From assembly GCF_018403325.1 (NCBI RefSeq), contig NZ_BOSL01000005.1, forward strand, positions 275,460-339,459: 64,000 nucleotides of DNA, written 5' to 3'. Numbering within the stretch: position 1 is the first letter of the stretch; each line of letters starts with the position of its first letter. The translations under genes and the position numbers were made by a program. This document shows positions 7,675-19,198 of the stretch, in pieces. The DNA comes from Paenibacillus vini. GTDB taxonomy: Bacteria; Bacillota; Bacilli; Paenibacillales; Paenibacillaceae. The notes below the pieces were generated by a model. It saw only the letters and a list, made by a program, of their open reading frames with translations. It was not told the DNA's origin and did no database searches.

Positions 7675-10600
7675 GTCGCATCCCTCGCGGATGCGTGGAT
7701 TGAAATTTCAACATCATTTTGTTGACGAATTAGAACTAAATGTCGCATCCCTCGCGGATGCGTGGATTGAAATGGGATCGTTGTTGTAATACTGCTCCAG
7801 CCGGAAAGTCGCATCCCTCGCGGATGCGTGGATTGAAATAAGGTGGCCGGTGCCGAGCAACTGAGAGACGCCGTCGCATCCCTCGCGGATGCGTGGATTG
7901 AAATTAGCAAGTCATCTTCTTCAAGCAGATAGGTTTTGTCGCATCCCTCGCGGATGCGTGGATTGAAATTGCCACTTGTCAGACCTCCCTACTCAAATGT
8001 AAGTCGCATCCCTCGCGGATGCGTGGATTGAAATGTAGTTTTAAGGGGGAAATACCCGTTTACACCGGAGTCGCATCCCTCGCGGATGCGTGGATTGAAA
8101 TAAGTAGCAGAAGCAGCAAAAGCAGCGGAAGAAGCGTCGCATCCCTCGCGGATGCGTGGATTGAAATATCATATTGTTGAACTTTTATTGTACGTTTATA
8201 CGTCGCATCCCTCGCGGATGCGTGGATTGAAATAATAAAGCGATTCGGGATATGACAACGTGGAGACGTCGCATCCCTCGCGGATGCGTGGATTGAAATA
8301 TCATTCGTGGTCTTTTATATTGGCCGTTACCTGGTCGCATCCCTCGCGGATGCGTGGATTGAAATTGTTAATAGTAATAAGCCACTAAGATTAGGTATAG
8401 TCGCATCCCTCGCGGATGCGTGGATTGAAATCTGTGAGTATTGGTGTTCCTTCACTATCTTTAGGTCGCATCCCTCGCGGATGCGTGGATTGAAATATAG
8501 GGATCACAGTCAGACTAGTGACAGCCTTTAGGTCGCATCCCTCGCGGATGCGTGGATTGAAATAACGTCGTTGCCGTCAAATTTTGGAAGTTTACGCGTC
8601 GCATCCCTCGCGGATGCGTGGATTGAAATTCCAGTTTGAGAATGAAGGGGTTCGCATCCGAAGTCGCATCCCTCGCGGATGCGTGGATTGAAATTCCCCA
8701 TCCTGACTCATGAGCTGCGACCGCCAGCGGTCGCATCCCTCGCGGATGCGTGGATTGAAATGATCCTGGCAAGAAGACCCGCAAGAAGAAACCCGTCGCA
8801 TCCCTCGCGGATGCGTGGATTGAAATTATGAAAACAATTAACGAACTGGTAAACGTAGCACAGTCGCATCCCTCGCGGATGCGTGGATTGAAATGGTTCA
8901 GGTGCTGCTGGCATTGTTCCCGGAATGGCCGTCGCATCCCTCGCGGATGCGTGGATTGAAATCTGCCTGTGATTCAGAAAATTACGGAAGAAATTGGTCG
9001 CATCCCTCGCGGATGCGTGGATTGAAATAAGTAAGGCCATGCAGCAGCCGATCCCACTAGGCGTCGCATCCCTCGCGGATGCGTGGATTGAAATAACCAA
9101 GGAGTAACGGATAACCGTTGCTCTTGTTAGTCGCATCCCTCGCGGATGCGTGGATTGAAATCTGATCTAGCAGTGCTGACTGAATATAGCGCGGAGTCGC
9201 ATCCCTCGCGGATGCGTGGATTGAAATATAAACGTGTCCGTCATGGTTGTTTTCTTTGAATGTCGCATCCCTCGCGGATGCGTGGATTGAAATTTGCCGA
9301 TATACAACGCAGTTCTTCCGGCGCTGAGTCGCATCCCTCGCGGATGCGTGGATTGAAATACCTTTACTGTTGCCTCTCCGTGACACTTGTCGCCGTCGCA
9401 TCCCTCGCGGATGCGTGGATTGAAATTCCCCTCTAAGATAAATGCCTTATACGGCCTCCGTCGCATCCCTCGCGGATGCGTGGATTGAAATAAATTCGTA
9501 ATTGGTGGACGCATTCCAGAACCTCCGTCGCATCCCTCGCGGATGCGTGGATTGAAATATCTAAGCAAATGATACTGGATTTTTGCTGTGCTGTCGCATC
9601 CCTCGCGGATGCGTGGATTGAAATAGATCTGCACGATGCTCTCGCCAGGCGCTAAAGGTCGCATCCCTCGCGGATGCGTGGATTGAAATAAGAAGTGGAC
9701 GAGCTTCGAAGGCACGGCCAATCCGTCGCATCCCTCGCGGATGCGTGGATTGAAATTTCTCAAAGTCCTTGGAAAGAAGCCGCGAACTGGTCGCATCCCT
9801 CGCGGATGCGTGGATTGAAATTTGAATGGGGATGGACAAATACAAGTTGTTCATTGTCGCATCCCTCGCGGATGCGTGGATTGAAATTGCTCCTGAATGG
9901 TTTATGGAAGAGTTTCCAAAAGGTCGCATCCCTCGCGGATGCGTGGATTGAAATCAAAATGAAAGAACTTCGGGAAATCAAAGGTAGAGTCGCATCCCTC
10001 GCGGATGCGTGGATTGAAATGTGACTGTGAATCCAGCGCCAACCGCTCTGGTAGCGTCGCATCCCTCGCGGATGCGTGGATTGAAATTTGTTCCAGATAT
10101 TGAAAGTTTAAAATCAAAAGACAGTCGCATCCCTCGCGGATGCGTGGATTGAAATAAAATTGAAGGAACGTCATATAAGGGATGAAACGTCGCATCCCTC
10201 GCGGATGCGTGGATTGAAATCTACGTAAAATCATAAATGCTGTATTATCTTTAGTCGCATCCCTCGCGGATGCGTGGATTGAAATCATTGTCCTAGATCG
10301 TAACCTAAAGGTATTTCTGTCGCATCCCTCGCGGATGCGTGGATTGAAATAACGCCGAACATATGCTTAATGCCACCGTTTGGAGTCGCATCCCTCGCGG
10401 ATGCGTGGATTGAAATGAACGAAGGAACTCGGTGGTTTTTTAACAAGACGTGTCGCATCCCTCGCGGATGCGTGGATTGAGATAAGGCTGCCGGTATTGG
10501 GCTCTCTAAACTGTTTAAGTCGCATCCCTCGCGGATGCGTGGATTGAAATCCGAGGGTAAGTGCCATAGAGTCCTTCCATATTAGGTCGCATCCCTCGCG

Positions 10601-10684
10601 GATGCGTGGATTGAAATCCGAGGGTAAGTGCCATAGAGTCCTCCCATATTAGGTCGCATCCCTCGCGGATGCGTGAATTGAAAA
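7675..10684 (+). CRISPR. CRISPR array 1, type I-C, 46 repeats and 45 spacers
   Basis: The 32-base repeats begin GTCGCATCCCTCGCGGATGC and end GTGGATTGAAAT, the typical type I-C 3' handle. The repeat contains a hairpin, GCATCC with GGATGC. I counted 46 repeats with spacers of about 33-37 bases (unit about 66). Nearly all repeats are identical. The repeat at 10452 has one change near its end (GATTGAGAT), and the last repeat (10653-10684) is altered (GTGAATTGAAAA), marking the trailer end. The final two spacers (10551-10585 and 10618-10652) differ by a single base. Transcription is expected from the leader at 7505-7674. Reading frames through the array are artefacts of the repeat. Confidence 0.98.
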
Positions 10685-10809
10685 TTTGCTATCGGAGTCT
10701 CAAGGGGCTTGCTACCTGTCCACCTCAACTATATTAATACTCTCCCTGTTCAGACGATTAATCTCTTTACTTTACGCATCAACTCATACCCGTCTTTACG
10801 AATAAAATT

Positions 10810-10859
10810 AAACCACTTCCAGAATAATGAACTGCCAATTATTCGTGAAGTGGTTTTTG
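10810..10859 (+). terminator. Hairpin terminator downstream of CRISPR array 1
   Basis: AAACCACTTC (10810-10819) pairs with GAAGTGGTTT (10847-10856). An inner AGAATAAT/ATTATTC pairing extends the stem, and TTTTT follows. It probably ends the array transcript before the cas operon. Confidence 0.7.
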
Positions 10860-11045
10860 AATTATATAAATATTCATAGGATAGGGGGAATGGGGCGCGC
10901 TTTAACTTGCTAATTCTAATGCAAAATGATGACATGGATTGTTCATGTTAATAAAAATCGTTGTTGGAAGGAGAAAATCTGGTTCTGTCGAATCATTTGT
11001 ATAGTATGGGGAATATTGTCAGAGGTCAATAAGTCCTATACCAGT

Positions 11046-11076
11046 TTGTTAGGTGAATGGGAGATTAGTTTAGAAT
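11046..11076 (+). promoter_or_regulatory. Weak candidate promoter of the cas operon
   Basis: TTGTTA (11046-11051) and TAGAAT (11071-11076) lie 19 bases apart, about 50 bases before cas3. The spacing is long. An alternative -10 (TATAGT) occurs near 11000. The rest of 10860-11124 holds no recognisable gene. Confidence 0.3.
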
Positions 11077-11124
11077 AAAGGCACGCTTTTTCATAAATAA
11101 GATCGACTTCTATGGAGGAGAGAG

Positions 11125-13560
11125 ATGAACAACTACATTGCCCACATCCGTGAAAGCGATTATCAGGAACAGTCCGTGGAAGAACATTTGTTAGGAGTTA
11201 AAACGTTGGCGGAAGCTTTTGGAGCCAAAATGGGTGTGAGGCACATTGCTGGATTAGCGGGTATGCTGCATGATATGGGAAAGTATACTGAGAAATTCAG
11301 AAGTTACATTTTAGAGGCTGTAAATAATCCAGATGCTCCTCCAAAGCGAGGAAGCGTTGATCACTCGACTGCAGGTGGGAAACTCCTTTATAACTTATTT
11401 CACACTGGGAAAATAGACCGCTATAAAGGAATGTTGGCGGAAATTGTCGGAAACGCAATTATTTCTCACCATTCCTATCTCCATGATTATCTGAACCCTG
11501 ATTTGGAATCAAAATATTTACAGCGCGTTCGAGATAAAGACGATTTGTCGGAATTTGAATGGACGGAGCAGCTATTCTTTGAACGTGTAATTAGTGAAGC
11601 TGACTTTCGGCTTTATGTAGACAAGGCTGCTGCTGAATTGGAGTCTTATTTATACCTGGAGACTACAGCGAGTTCAGAAACAAAGTTAATGTTCTTAACT
11701 AAGTTTGTCTTTAGCACTCTAATCGATGCGGATCGAACGAACACTCGAATGTTTGAAGAGAATAAAGTTGAAGAACCTTCACAAGATCATACAGCACTTT
11801 TTGCCTCCTATTATAAGAAGCTTATGGACAAGATTAATTCCTTTGCAAGCCACATCCAATCTCAAACTCCTATTAATATGCTCAGAAGTGAAATGTCTCT
11901 TCAGTGCGATAAATTTGCCGAGAGACCGTCTGGCATATATACATTATCTATTCCAACCGGCGGCGGCAAAACTCTAGCTAGTCTTAGATACGCTCTGAGA
12001 CACGCCGAAATTCATGAGAAAAAGCACATCATATACATTGTTCCATACACCACGATTATTGAACAAAATGCTGCTGAAGTTCGGAAAATCCTTAGGGATG
12101 ACGCCAATATTCTAGAGCACCATTCAAATGTTATTGAAGATGCTAGTGATGATGATGAACTTTCAGACGGTATGGTCAACGTTCAGCAGAAATTGAAACT
12201 TGCTAAAGATAACTGGGATTCCCCGATTATTTTTACAACGATGGTGCAGTTTTTGAATGTTTTCTATGCCAAGGGGAGCCGCAACATTCGACGTTTACAT
12301 AATTTAGCTGAGTCAGTTCTGATCTTCGACGAAGTGCAAAAGGTACCCATTTCATGCGTTTCATTATTTAATGAAGCTTTGAATTTTTTGCGTACTCATG
12401 GTCATTCCAGTATCGTTCTATGCACAGCAACCCAGCCGGCACTCGACTTTGTTGAACACAAGTTAGAAATTAACACGGATGCAGAAATGATAGACAATCT
12501 GGATCATGTTGTTGATGCTTTTAAGCGTGTGGAAGTGATTGATCAAGCAACGGACGAGGGATTTAGCAATGATAAGCTCTATGACTTTATTATCGAAAAA
12601 GCCGAAGAAGTCCGAAGCATACTCGTTATTTTAAATACCAAGACGGTTGTGAAGAAGCTTTATCAGAAATTAAAAATGAACGAGCCCCATGTTCCAATTT
12701 ATCATCTGAGTACGTCTATGTGCGCTTCGCATCGCAATGATCTTCTGCATGAAATACGAAGGTATTTGGAAAATAACGATCGAATCATTTGTATCAGCAC
12801 GCAGTTAATTGAAGCAGGAGTAGATGTGAGTTTTGAATGTGTGATTCGATCCTTGGCCGGGCTGGATTCTATCGCACAAGCTGCAGGCAGATGCAATCGG
12901 CATGGGGAAAGGGATTTGCAGCGGGTTTATGTGATTGATCATACAGAGGAGAATCTGAAGCATTTACCGGAAATAAAAGAAGGTAAGGAAATCTCCAGGA
13001 AGATTTTAATTGATCTGAAGCAAGATCAGACTTACCACGGGGGGCATATTCTTTCTATTCAAGCTATTGAAAAGTACTTTAGAGAGTTTTACTCCAAATT
13101 CGAATCGAAATTGAATTATCCGATCGCGGAACTGGGGACGAAGATGACCCAATTACTATCCGCCAATTTAATGGATAACTCCTATTTCCAAGCTTACTAT
13201 AGCAAGCATAAGGAACGGCTTCCTTTATTTTTGGCAAATAGCTACAGAACTGCTGCAGAGCATTTCAACGTGATTGATAATATGACGACCTCAGTGATCG
13301 TTCCCTATGAAGAAGGAGGCAAGAACATTATTGCGGAATTGAATGGGAATAGCGGGATAGCAGACCTCACCAAATTATTAAGAAGGGCACAGCAGTACAC
13401 TATCAATTTATTCAAGTATGAACTTGATCAGTTGGATAAGAATAGTGGCTTGGAGAGCTGCTTTGAAGGCAAGGTACTGGTGCTAAAAGAGGGAGCTTAT
13501 AATGACGAGTTTGGACTTGATCTTGAGAATGACAGTGGATTTGATTTGAGTATTTATTAA
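11125..13560 (+). CDS. cas3: CRISPR-associated nuclease/helicase Cas3 (type I-C)
   Basis: 811 residues. Cas3 is recruited by target-bound Cascade and unwinds and degrades the displaced DNA strand. The N-terminal HD nuclease domain (about residues 1-230) shows LHDMGKY with His49-Asp50 and a later SHHSYLHDY metal motif. The helicase part has Walker A PTGGGKT (Lys282), Walker B DEVQ (Asp402-Glu403, a DExH-like variant), a TATQP motif III and [10 protein letters not shown] motif VI. The ATG is preceded by GGAGGAGAG. It is the first gene of a tightly packed seven-gene operon and lies 20 bp before cas5c. Confidence 0.97.
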   Translation: MNNYIAHIRESDYQEQSVEEHLLGVKTLAEAFGAKMGVRHIAGLAGMLHDMGKYTEKFRSYILEAVNNPDAPPKRGSVDHSTAGGKLLYNLFHTGKIDRYKGMLAEIVGNAIISHHSYLHDYLNPDLESKYLQRVRDKDDLSEFEWTEQLFFERVISEADFRLYVDKAAAELESYLYLETTASSETKLMFLTKFVFSTLIDADRTNTRMFEENKVEEPSQDHTALFASYYKKLMDKINSFASHIQSQTPINMLRSEMSLQCDKFAERPSGIYTLSIPTGGGKTLASLRYALRHAEIHEKKHIIYIVPYTTIIEQNAAEVRKILRDDANILEHHSNVIEDASDDDELSDGMVNVQQKLKLAKDNWDSPIIFTTMVQFLNVFYAKGSRNIRRLHNLAESVLIFDEVQKVPISCVSLFNEALNFLRTHGHSSIVLCTATQPALDFVEHKLEINTDAEMIDNLDHVVDAFKRVEVIDQATDEGFSNDKLYDFIIEKAEEVRSILVILNTKTVVKKLYQKLKMNEPHVPIYHLSTSMCASHRNDLLHEIRRYLENNDRIICISTQLIEAGVDVSFECVIRSLAGLDSIAQAAGRCNRHGERDLQRVYVIDHTEENLKHLPEIKEGKEISRKILIDLKQDQTYHGGHILSIQAIEKYFREFYSKFESKLNYPIAELGTKMTQLLSANLMDNSYFQAYYSKHKERLPLFLANSYRTAAEHFNVIDNMTTSVIVPYEEGGKNIIAELNGNSGIADLTKLLRRAQQYTINLFKYELDQLDKNSGLESCFEGKVLVLKEGAYNDEFGLDLENDSGFDLSIY

Positions 13561-13579
13561 CTGGAAAGGAGGTGAATCT

Positions 13580-14299
13580 ATGAGGAATTCGGTAGAGTTC
13601 GAAATAACGGGGAATTACGCTCTTTTTACTGACCCGCTGACTAAACTCGGCGGAGAAAAATTGTCTTATCAAGTACCAACATATCAGGCGCTAAAAGGAA
13701 TAGTCGAATCCATATACTGGAAGCCTACATTGATTATGGTCGTCGATAAGGTGCGTATTATGAACGCTATTCGTATGGAATCTAAAGGCATGCGCCCAAT
13801 TGAATATGGCGGGGGAAATACACTAGCTAATTATACTTATTTGAAGGATGTCCGCTATCAAGTGACAGCACATTTTGAATTCAACATGTATCGTCCGGAT
13901 TTGGCGCACGACCGTAACGAGAACAAGCATCACAATATATTCAAACGCTGTGTCCAAGCCGGGGGACGCAGAGATATTTTCCTCGGGGCGAGAGAATGTC
14001 AAGCATATGTGGAGCCGTGCGTGTTTGGCGAAGGTAAGGGCTTCTACGATAATTATGGTGATATCCATTTAGGCACCATGGTGCACGGAATTAATTACCC
14101 GGATGAAACAGGGCGGGACCAAATGGAAGTTCGTTTGTGGAGCCCGGTGATGAAGGATGGTTACATTCAATTTATTCGTCCTGAAGAATGCCCTCAGGTT
14201 CGTAAAGTTACTGAAATGAAGGCCAAGCAATTTGATGAGAACAATGTGGAGTCGATAGACGATCTATTTGCACAAATGGAAGGGGGTGAGAGTCTTTGA
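13580..14299 (+). CDS. cas5c: Cas5c (Cas5d), pre-crRNA endonuclease of type I-C
   Basis: 239 residues. In type I-C systems, which lack Cas6, Cas5c cuts the repeat hairpin and stays on the crRNA 5' handle as part of Cascade. The N-terminal RAMP fold ([16 protein letters not shown]), the stretch [16 protein letters not shown] and the later [15 protein letters not shown] are typical of the Cas5d family. A very strong AAAGGAGGTGAATCT site precedes the ATG. It overlaps cas8c by 4 bp. One enzyme must process both repeat variants flanking this operon; see the stem covariation finding. Confidence 0.96.
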   Translation: MRNSVEFEITGNYALFTDPLTKLGGEKLSYQVPTYQALKGIVESIYWKPTLIMVVDKVRIMNAIRMESKGMRPIEYGGGNTLANYTYLKDVRYQVTAHFEFNMYRPDLAHDRNENKHHNIFKRCVQAGGRRDIFLGARECQAYVEPCVFGEGKGFYDNYGDIHLGTMVHGINYPDETGRDQMEVRLWSPVMKDGYIQFIRPEECPQVRKVTEMKAKQFDENNVESIDDLFAQMEGGESL

Positions 14300-16191
14300 G
14301 CTGGTTATTGAACCTATACGAGACATATGATTCCAACCTGGATCGGGTGGGTGTCATTGAACAGAAATACAACGGTCAAGAGTATACCTTACTGCCGATT
14401 TCTCATACAACGCAAAATGCCCATATCGAAGTAGCGGTGACGGAAGAAGGGGAATTTCACTCGGCTTTTGTAATCGACAAAAGTAATACCAGTACATTAA
14501 TTCCGTGTACAGAGAAGTCGGCCAGCCGGGCCGGATCGGTTATTGCGCCTTATCCACTGCATGATAAGCTGGTTTATGTGGCGGGTGATTATGCTGCATT
14601 TGCCGGCAAGGAAGGAGATCAGGAATCCTTTTTGCACTATATTAAGCAGTTGCAAGAATGGGCTGACTCACCTTATGCGACTTCGAAAGTGCGGAGTATT
14701 TTTAAATATTTAAGAAAAGGTCATCTTATTCGTGACTTGGTTGACAATAACATTTTGTTTGTAGATGCGGACGAACAGCTTATCGAGAAATGGGACAAAA
14801 AATACGAGTCATCACGCCAACCTGATAAACCACCTATATTCACCTCAGTTGCCGGTGGTCAGGAAAGCGTCTTTATCCGCTTCAATATTTATTCTCCTGG
14901 CGACACCCTTGCAACGGAAGTGTGGAAAGATCCCGAGATGTATGATTCCTTTATTCGCTTCTATCAAGAATTGCTTGGCAATGAGGATATTTGTTATGTA
15001 ACGGGCTCGAAGCTGCCAAGTACGGAGCGGCATGCTAACAAGATTCGGAATGCGGCAGATAAAGCGAAATTAATCTCAGCAAATGATTCTAGCGGCTTTA
15101 CATACCGAGGGAGATTTACTTCGAGCAATGAAGCTGCAAGCATCAGTTATGAAGTATCCCAAAAGGCACACAATGCACTGAAATGGCTCATTAACCGTCA
15201 AGGGAAGACCATAGATCAGCGGGTATTTCTTGTTTGGGGAAATGATGCATTGTATATACCCGATCCTACGGAGGATTCCTTTTCAATTGATCCTACACCG
15301 TATGTCGCTATCAAAAAGTCGTTTACCAATCAAGAGTTTGCGAAGGAAGTATCCAAGGCACTGGACGGTTATAAGAGCAATTTAAGTACCAAAGCGAATG
15401 TGAATATTATGATCCTTGATTCAGCGACAACCGGACGTATGGGGGTTCTATATTATCGGAATATGGATAAGAACCTGTACCTGGATAAGTTGCAGAAGTG
15501 GCATTCCACTTGTGTATGGCTGCATCGCTATCGGAAAGATGACCAGGGAGAGTTTGTGCAATTTTTTGGAGCGCCATCCACGAAGGATATTGCCTTTGCT
15601 GCATATGGACCACGGGCGAACGAGAAGATAGTTAAAGGACTTATGGAACGGATGCTGCCCTGTATCGTTGATGACGTCAAAATCCCCCAAGACATTGTAA
15701 ACAGCGCTATTCATCGAGCATCTAATCCTGTATCGATGGAACGTTGGGAGTGGGAGAAGACGTTAAGTATTACATGTGCTCTGATCAATAGACAGGAGGG
15801 ATTGAAGTTGGCGTTAGATACAGAAAGTAATGATCGCGACTATTTGTTTGGACGATTATTGGCTGTGGCGGATGTGTTGGAAAGACGCGCATTAGGAGAA
15901 GAGACGCGATCCAGCAATGCGATTCGGTATATGAATTCTTTTTCAATGCACCCCGAAAGAACCTGGATGACGATCCAAAGAAGCTTGCAACCTTACCAAG
16001 CCCGGTTAGGTACTAAAGCAACCTACCTATCCAGAATGATTGATGAGATTGCCTCCAAATTCAAAATTAATGAGTTCAATAATAAACCATTGTCAGGAAA
16101 GTACCTGCTTGGCTTTTATAGTCAAAGACATGAACTTTACCAAAAGAAAGAAAATAATGACGATGCAGTCACTGCATCTGCTGAGGAGTGA
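14296..16191 (+). CDS. cas8c: Cas8c (Csd1), large subunit of type I-C Cascade
   Basis: 631 residues, the usual size of Csd1. Cas8c recognises the PAM (5'-TTC in studied I-C systems) and shapes the R-loop. Family features include [13 protein letters not shown] at the N-terminus, [20 protein letters not shown], and a mid-protein [15 protein letters not shown]. In type I-C, Cas11c is often made from an internal start in the 3' part of this gene. I did not identify a convincing internal start. Translation begins at TTG 14296 inside the cas5c stop codon region, behind GGGGGTGAG. Confidence 0.95.
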   Translation: MSWLLNLYETYDSNLDRVGVIEQKYNGQEYTLLPISHTTQNAHIEVAVTEEGEFHSAFVIDKSNTSTLIPCTEKSASRAGSVIAPYPLHDKLVYVAGDYAAFAGKEGDQESFLHYIKQLQEWADSPYATSKVRSIFKYLRKGHLIRDLVDNNILFVDADEQLIEKWDKKYESSRQPDKPPIFTSVAGGQESVFIRFNIYSPGDTLATEVWKDPEMYDSFIRFYQELLGNEDICYVTGSKLPSTERHANKIRNAADKAKLISANDSSGFTYRGRFTSSNEAASISYEVSQKAHNALKWLINRQGKTIDQRVFLVWGNDALYIPDPTEDSFSIDPTPYVAIKKSFTNQEFAKEVSKALDGYKSNLSTKANVNIMILDSATTGRMGVLYYRNMDKNLYLDKLQKWHSTCVWLHRYRKDDQGEFVQFFGAPSTKDIAFAAYGPRANEKIVKGLMERMLPCIVDDVKIPQDIVNSAIHRASNPVSMERWEWEKTLSITCALINRQEGLKLALDTESNDRDYLFGRLLAVADVLERRALGEETRSSNAIRYMNSFSMHPERTWMTIQRSLQPYQARLGTKATYLSRMIDEIASKFKINEFNNKPLSGKYLLGFYSQRHELYQKKENNDDAVTASAEE

Positions 16192-16196
16192 TCAAT

Positions 16197-17060
16197 ATGT
16201 CAACCCTGGATCATAAGATTGATTTTGCTGTCGTATTGTCCGTAAAAAACGCTAATCCCAATGGAGACCCCTTGAACGGAAACCGTCCGCGTCAAAACTA
16301 TGATGGGCACGGTGAAATTTCGGATGTTGCAATTAAACGGAAGATTAGAAATAGGCTGCAGGACATGGGCGAGTCTATTTTTGTCCAATCTAATGACCGT
16401 AAAGTAGATTCGTTTAGTAGTTTGAGAGAGCGTGCGGATGCGAATGCCGACCTAAACAAAATATTGAAGTCGAAATCCGCTTCAAGCGAAGAATTTGCCG
16501 ATGTTGCTTGCCAAGAGTGGATCGATGTTCGCAGCTTTGGACAGGTATTTGCTTTCAAAAGTGGGGACAAAGGGGCGGGCGTTTCCGTTGGTGTAAGAGG
16601 GCCGGTATCGATTCATACGGCAACCAGTGTTGATCCGATTGATATTACGAGTATGCAAATCACCAAGAGCGTTAATTCTGAACCGGGCAAGGATCGAGGA
16701 TCGGATACGATGGGGATGAAGCATCGTGTGGACTTTGGACTTTATGTTTTTTACGGGAGTATTAATACCCAACTTGCTGAGAAAACGGGGTTCACTAACG
16801 AAGACGCTGACAAGATTAAGCAAGCTTTGGTAACCCTGTTTGAAAATGACTCTTCCGCAGCGAGACCGGATGGAAGCATGGAAATTCATAAAGTGTATTG
16901 GTGGGAGCATTCCTCTAAGCTTGGTCAATATTCTTCGGCTAAGGTCCATCGTTCACTCGAGGTGAAATCGCGTGTCGAAGAACCTAAATCTATTGATGAT
17001 TATTCCATTGAACTTACTGAGCTGGAAGGATTAAAGGTTGAGATCGTAGATGGCCTTTAA
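16197..17060 (+). CDS. cas7c: Cas7c (Csd2), Cascade backbone subunit
   Basis: About 287 residues. Several copies coat the spacer part of the crRNA. The family signature is clear: KIDFAVVLSVKNANPNGDPL, followed by RPRQNYDGHGEISDVAIKRKIRNRL. The frame could open at GTG 16188, which overlaps the cas8c stop. ATG 16197 is preferred because GAGGAG ends 8 bases before it. The 3' end overlaps cas4 by 11 bp. Confidence 0.96.
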   Translation: MSTLDHKIDFAVVLSVKNANPNGDPLNGNRPRQNYDGHGEISDVAIKRKIRNRLQDMGESIFVQSNDRKVDSFSSLRERADANADLNKILKSKSASSEEFADVACQEWIDVRSFGQVFAFKSGDKGAGVSVGVRGPVSIHTATSVDPIDITSMQITKSVNSEPGKDRGSDTMGMKHRVDFGLYVFYGSINTQLAEKTGFTNEDADKIKQALVTLFENDSSAARPDGSMEIHKVYWWEHSSKLGQYSSAKVHRSLEVKSRVEEPKSIDDYSIELTELEGLKVEIVDGL

Positions 17061-17709
17061 GGACGAAGAAGACTATTTAATGTTGTCAGGGATACAGCAC
17101 TTTCAATTTTGCAAGCGACAGTGGGCACTAATTCATATAGAACAGCAATGGGAAGAGAATGTTAGAACCGTTGAAGGCCAGCATTTACATCGTAAGGTGG
17201 ATCAGCCGTTTGTAAGGGAGAAGCGCGGGGATAAGCTGATTGTTCGAGCCATGCCTGTGAAATCCGATGACCTAGGGATATCAGGAATCTGTGATGTGGT
17301 TGAGTTTATTCGAGATGACCGCGGCATTGAAATTAGTGGTGCCGAGGGGAAATATCTGGCTTATCCCGTTGAATATAAGCGGGGAAAACCTAAAATGGAT
17401 GACGCGGATCTGTTGCAGTTAACGGCGCAAGCCTTATGCCTGGAGGAGATGCTGCTGTGTGAAATCAACACAGGTTATATGTTCTATAATGAGATTAAGC
17501 ATCGGATTGAAGTATCCCTGACGACAGAGATTAAAAGTAAAGTAAGGCTAGTTGTTTCAGAAATGCAAGATTATTATCGACGTAAATACACCCCCAAGGT
17601 GAAGACGGGTTCTTTTTGCAAGAGTTGTTCCCTTCATTCGATCTGTGTGCCGGAACTAATGAATAAACGGAGTGTCAAAAGTTATATTGAGGGGAAAGTC
17701 AGGGAATGA
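17050..17709 (+). CDS. cas4: Cas4, adaptation nuclease with iron-sulfur cluster
   Basis: 219 residues. Cas4 trims prespacer ends and selects PAM-bearing fragments for Cas1-Cas2. Four cysteines fit a 4Fe-4S cluster: Cys21 in FQFCKRQW and Cys190, Cys193 and Cys199 in the C-terminal SFCKSCSLHSIC. The RecB-like nuclease core includes VEYKRGKPK. The start codon sits inside the end of cas7c, and the end overlaps the cas1 ATG (ATGA type), so translation is coupled. Length and position are normal for type I-C. Confidence 0.96.
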   Translation: MAFKDEEDYLMLSGIQHFQFCKRQWALIHIEQQWEENVRTVEGQHLHRKVDQPFVREKRGDKLIVRAMPVKSDDLGISGICDVVEFIRDDRGIEISGAEGKYLAYPVEYKRGKPKMDDADLLQLTAQALCLEEMLLCEINTGYMFYNEIKHRIEVSLTTEIKSKVRLVVSEMQDYYRRKYTPKVKTGSFCKSCSLHSICVPELMNKRSVKSYIEGKVRE

Positions 17710-18737
17710 AAAAGTTACTGAACACGTTATTCATTACACAGCCGGATGTGTACTTATCGTTAGAAGGGGACAATGTCGTTCTTCTTAAGGAACAGGAAAA
17801 GTTGGGCAGGTTACCCCTTCATAATCTGGAATCGATCATCGCATTCGGTTATACAGGGGCAAGTCCGGCATTAATGGGATATTGTGCGGAAAGAAATATA
17901 TCGATTACTTTTTTGACGATGAATGGAAGATTTCTGGCTAGAGTCATAGGTTCAAGTAAAGGAAATGTGATTTTAAGAAAAAAGCAAAGTCTTATCTCAG
18001 AAGATGAGCGACAATCTGCCAGAATTGCCCGAAATTTTATTGTCGGCAAGATTTATAACCATAAATGGATGATTGAAAGAATGACCAGAGATTATCCATT
18101 ACGCATTGATGTGGCAGGTTTTAAGGAAGCATCTAAGCATTTGTCATCTATTATGGTGGACATCAGAGAATGCGAGGACTTGGAGCGGTTGAGAGGGTTA
18201 GAGGGGCAGGCTGCATTAAGTTATAATAAACTATTTGATCAAATGATATTGCAGCAAAAGGAAGATTTCTCTTTTCAATTCCGTTCCAGGAGACCTCCTA
18301 TGGATCCTGTAAATGCCATGCTATCCTTTGCATACACCCTATTGGCTAATGATATGACCTCTGCATTGGAAGGGGTTGGCCTTGATGCATATATCGGATT
18401 TTTGCATCGAGACCGCCCGGGACGTGCCTCGCTTGCCTTGGATGTGATGGAAGAATTGCTTGGAATCTATGCCGACCGCTTTGTTCTGTCGTTAATCAAC
18501 AAAAGGGTAGTCAGCCCCGAAGACTTTGTCTATAAAGAGAACGGTGCTGTAATTATGACAGATGATGCTCGAAAGAAATTCCTGGCTGCATGGCAGACCA
18601 AGAAGCAAGAGAAGATTACGCATCCCTTTTTAGGAGAAAAAATCTCTTGGGGGCTAGTGCCTCACGTTCAAGCTTTGTTATTGGCACGTTATTTGCGAAA
18701 TGATCTGGATGAATACCCTCCATTTCTGTGGAAGTAG
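17706..18737 (+). CDS. cas1: Cas1 integrase (type I-C)
   Basis: 343 residues. Cas1 forms the integration complex with Cas2 and inserts new spacers at the leader end. The catalytic set appears intact: Glu166 in GLEGQA, His234 in FLHRDRPG and Asp246 in SLALDVMEE. The sequence RDRPGRASLALD is typical. It overlaps cas4 by 4 bp and is followed by cas2 after 13 bases. The two arrays begin in runs of identical repeats with diverse spacers, so this integrase has been active on at least one of them in the past. Confidence 0.97.
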   Translation: MKKLLNTLFITQPDVYLSLEGDNVVLLKEQEKLGRLPLHNLESIIAFGYTGASPALMGYCAERNISITFLTMNGRFLARVIGSSKGNVILRKKQSLISEDERQSARIARNFIVGKIYNHKWMIERMTRDYPLRIDVAGFKEASKHLSSIMVDIRECEDLERLRGLEGQAALSYNKLFDQMILQQKEDFSFQFRSRRPPMDPVNAMLSFAYTLLANDMTSALEGVGLDAYIGFLHRDRPGRASLALDVMEELLGIYADRFVLSLINKRVVSPEDFVYKENGAVIMTDDARKKFLAAWQTKKQEKITHPFLGEKISWGLVPHVQALLLARYLRNDLDEYPPFLWK

Positions 18738-18750
18738 GTGTTGCAAGTCC

Positions 18751-19041
18751 ATGCTGATCTTAGTTACTTATGATGTAAGCACAATGGATAGGGAAGGGCA
18801 AAGAAGACTGCGAAACGTATCAAAAATATGCCAGAATTACGGGCAACGCGTGCAAAATTCTGTGTTTGAATGTGTTGTGGATGCCACGCAATTCGCTGTG
18901 TTAAAGATGAAGCTGATTGATGTGATTGACCAGGGCGAGGATAGTCTCAGATTCTATCAACTTGGAAACAATTATAAAAATAAGGTGGAACACGTCGGCG
19001 TAAAAGAATCTTTAGATCTTGAAGGTCCCTTGATTTTGTAG
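18751..19041 (+). CDS. cas2: Cas2, adaptation complex subunit
   Basis: 96 residues with the ferredoxin-like fold of Cas2. The N-terminal MLILVTYDVST carries the conserved Asp after the first strand, and RLRNVSKICQNYGQRVQNSVFE is diagnostic. The open frame reaches back to 18700 inside cas1, but the conserved N-terminus begins at ATG 18751, behind an AGGTG about 12 bases upstream. The stop codon TAG (19039-19041) is also the first bases of the leader block of array 2, so gene and leader touch. Confidence 0.96.
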   Translation: MLILVTYDVSTMDREGQRRLRNVSKICQNYGQRVQNSVFECVVDATQFAVLKMKLIDVIDQGEDSLRFYQLGNNYKNKVEHVGVKESLDLEGPLIL

Positions 19042-19198
19042 TGCGAACCCCAAGCGAACATGAAATCCTTTGGGGATTCGCACCAAAAAATCGCTTCTTT
19101 TTAACTAGAATTTCAAGTAAATGTAAATTACTCCGGCTTAAAAAGTGTTTTTAGATGGGAAAGGTCGATTTTTGGTTCTGTTTTGCCCGAAAATCGGA
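19039..19198 (+). promoter_or_regulatory. Leader of CRISPR array 2
   Basis: A 47-base block (19039-19085) matches the block before array 1 at about 34 of 47 positions in an ungapped hand alignment. It contains GTGCGAACCCCAA (19041-19053) that can pair with TTGGGGATTCGCAC (19070-19083), a strong hairpin that may also end cas transcripts. The leader finishes with AAAATCGGA next to the first repeat. The block lies 113 bases from repeat 1 here and 123 bases in array 1. Confidence 0.75.

Noticed and set aside
7650-10567. Many open frames of 60-200 codons through CRISPR array 1, with repeated peptide units
   Set aside because: They are translations of the 32-base repeats and change frame with spacer length. 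The same applies to array 2 (19128-21672).
10750-10935. A 61-codon minus-strand frame between array 1 and cas3
   Set aside because: It runs through the array terminator hairpin and has no family match or ribosome-binding site.
11125-19041. An extra accessory or anti-phage gene inside the cas operon
   Set aside because: All seven genes are standard type I-C members with overlaps or short gaps, leaving no room for another gene.
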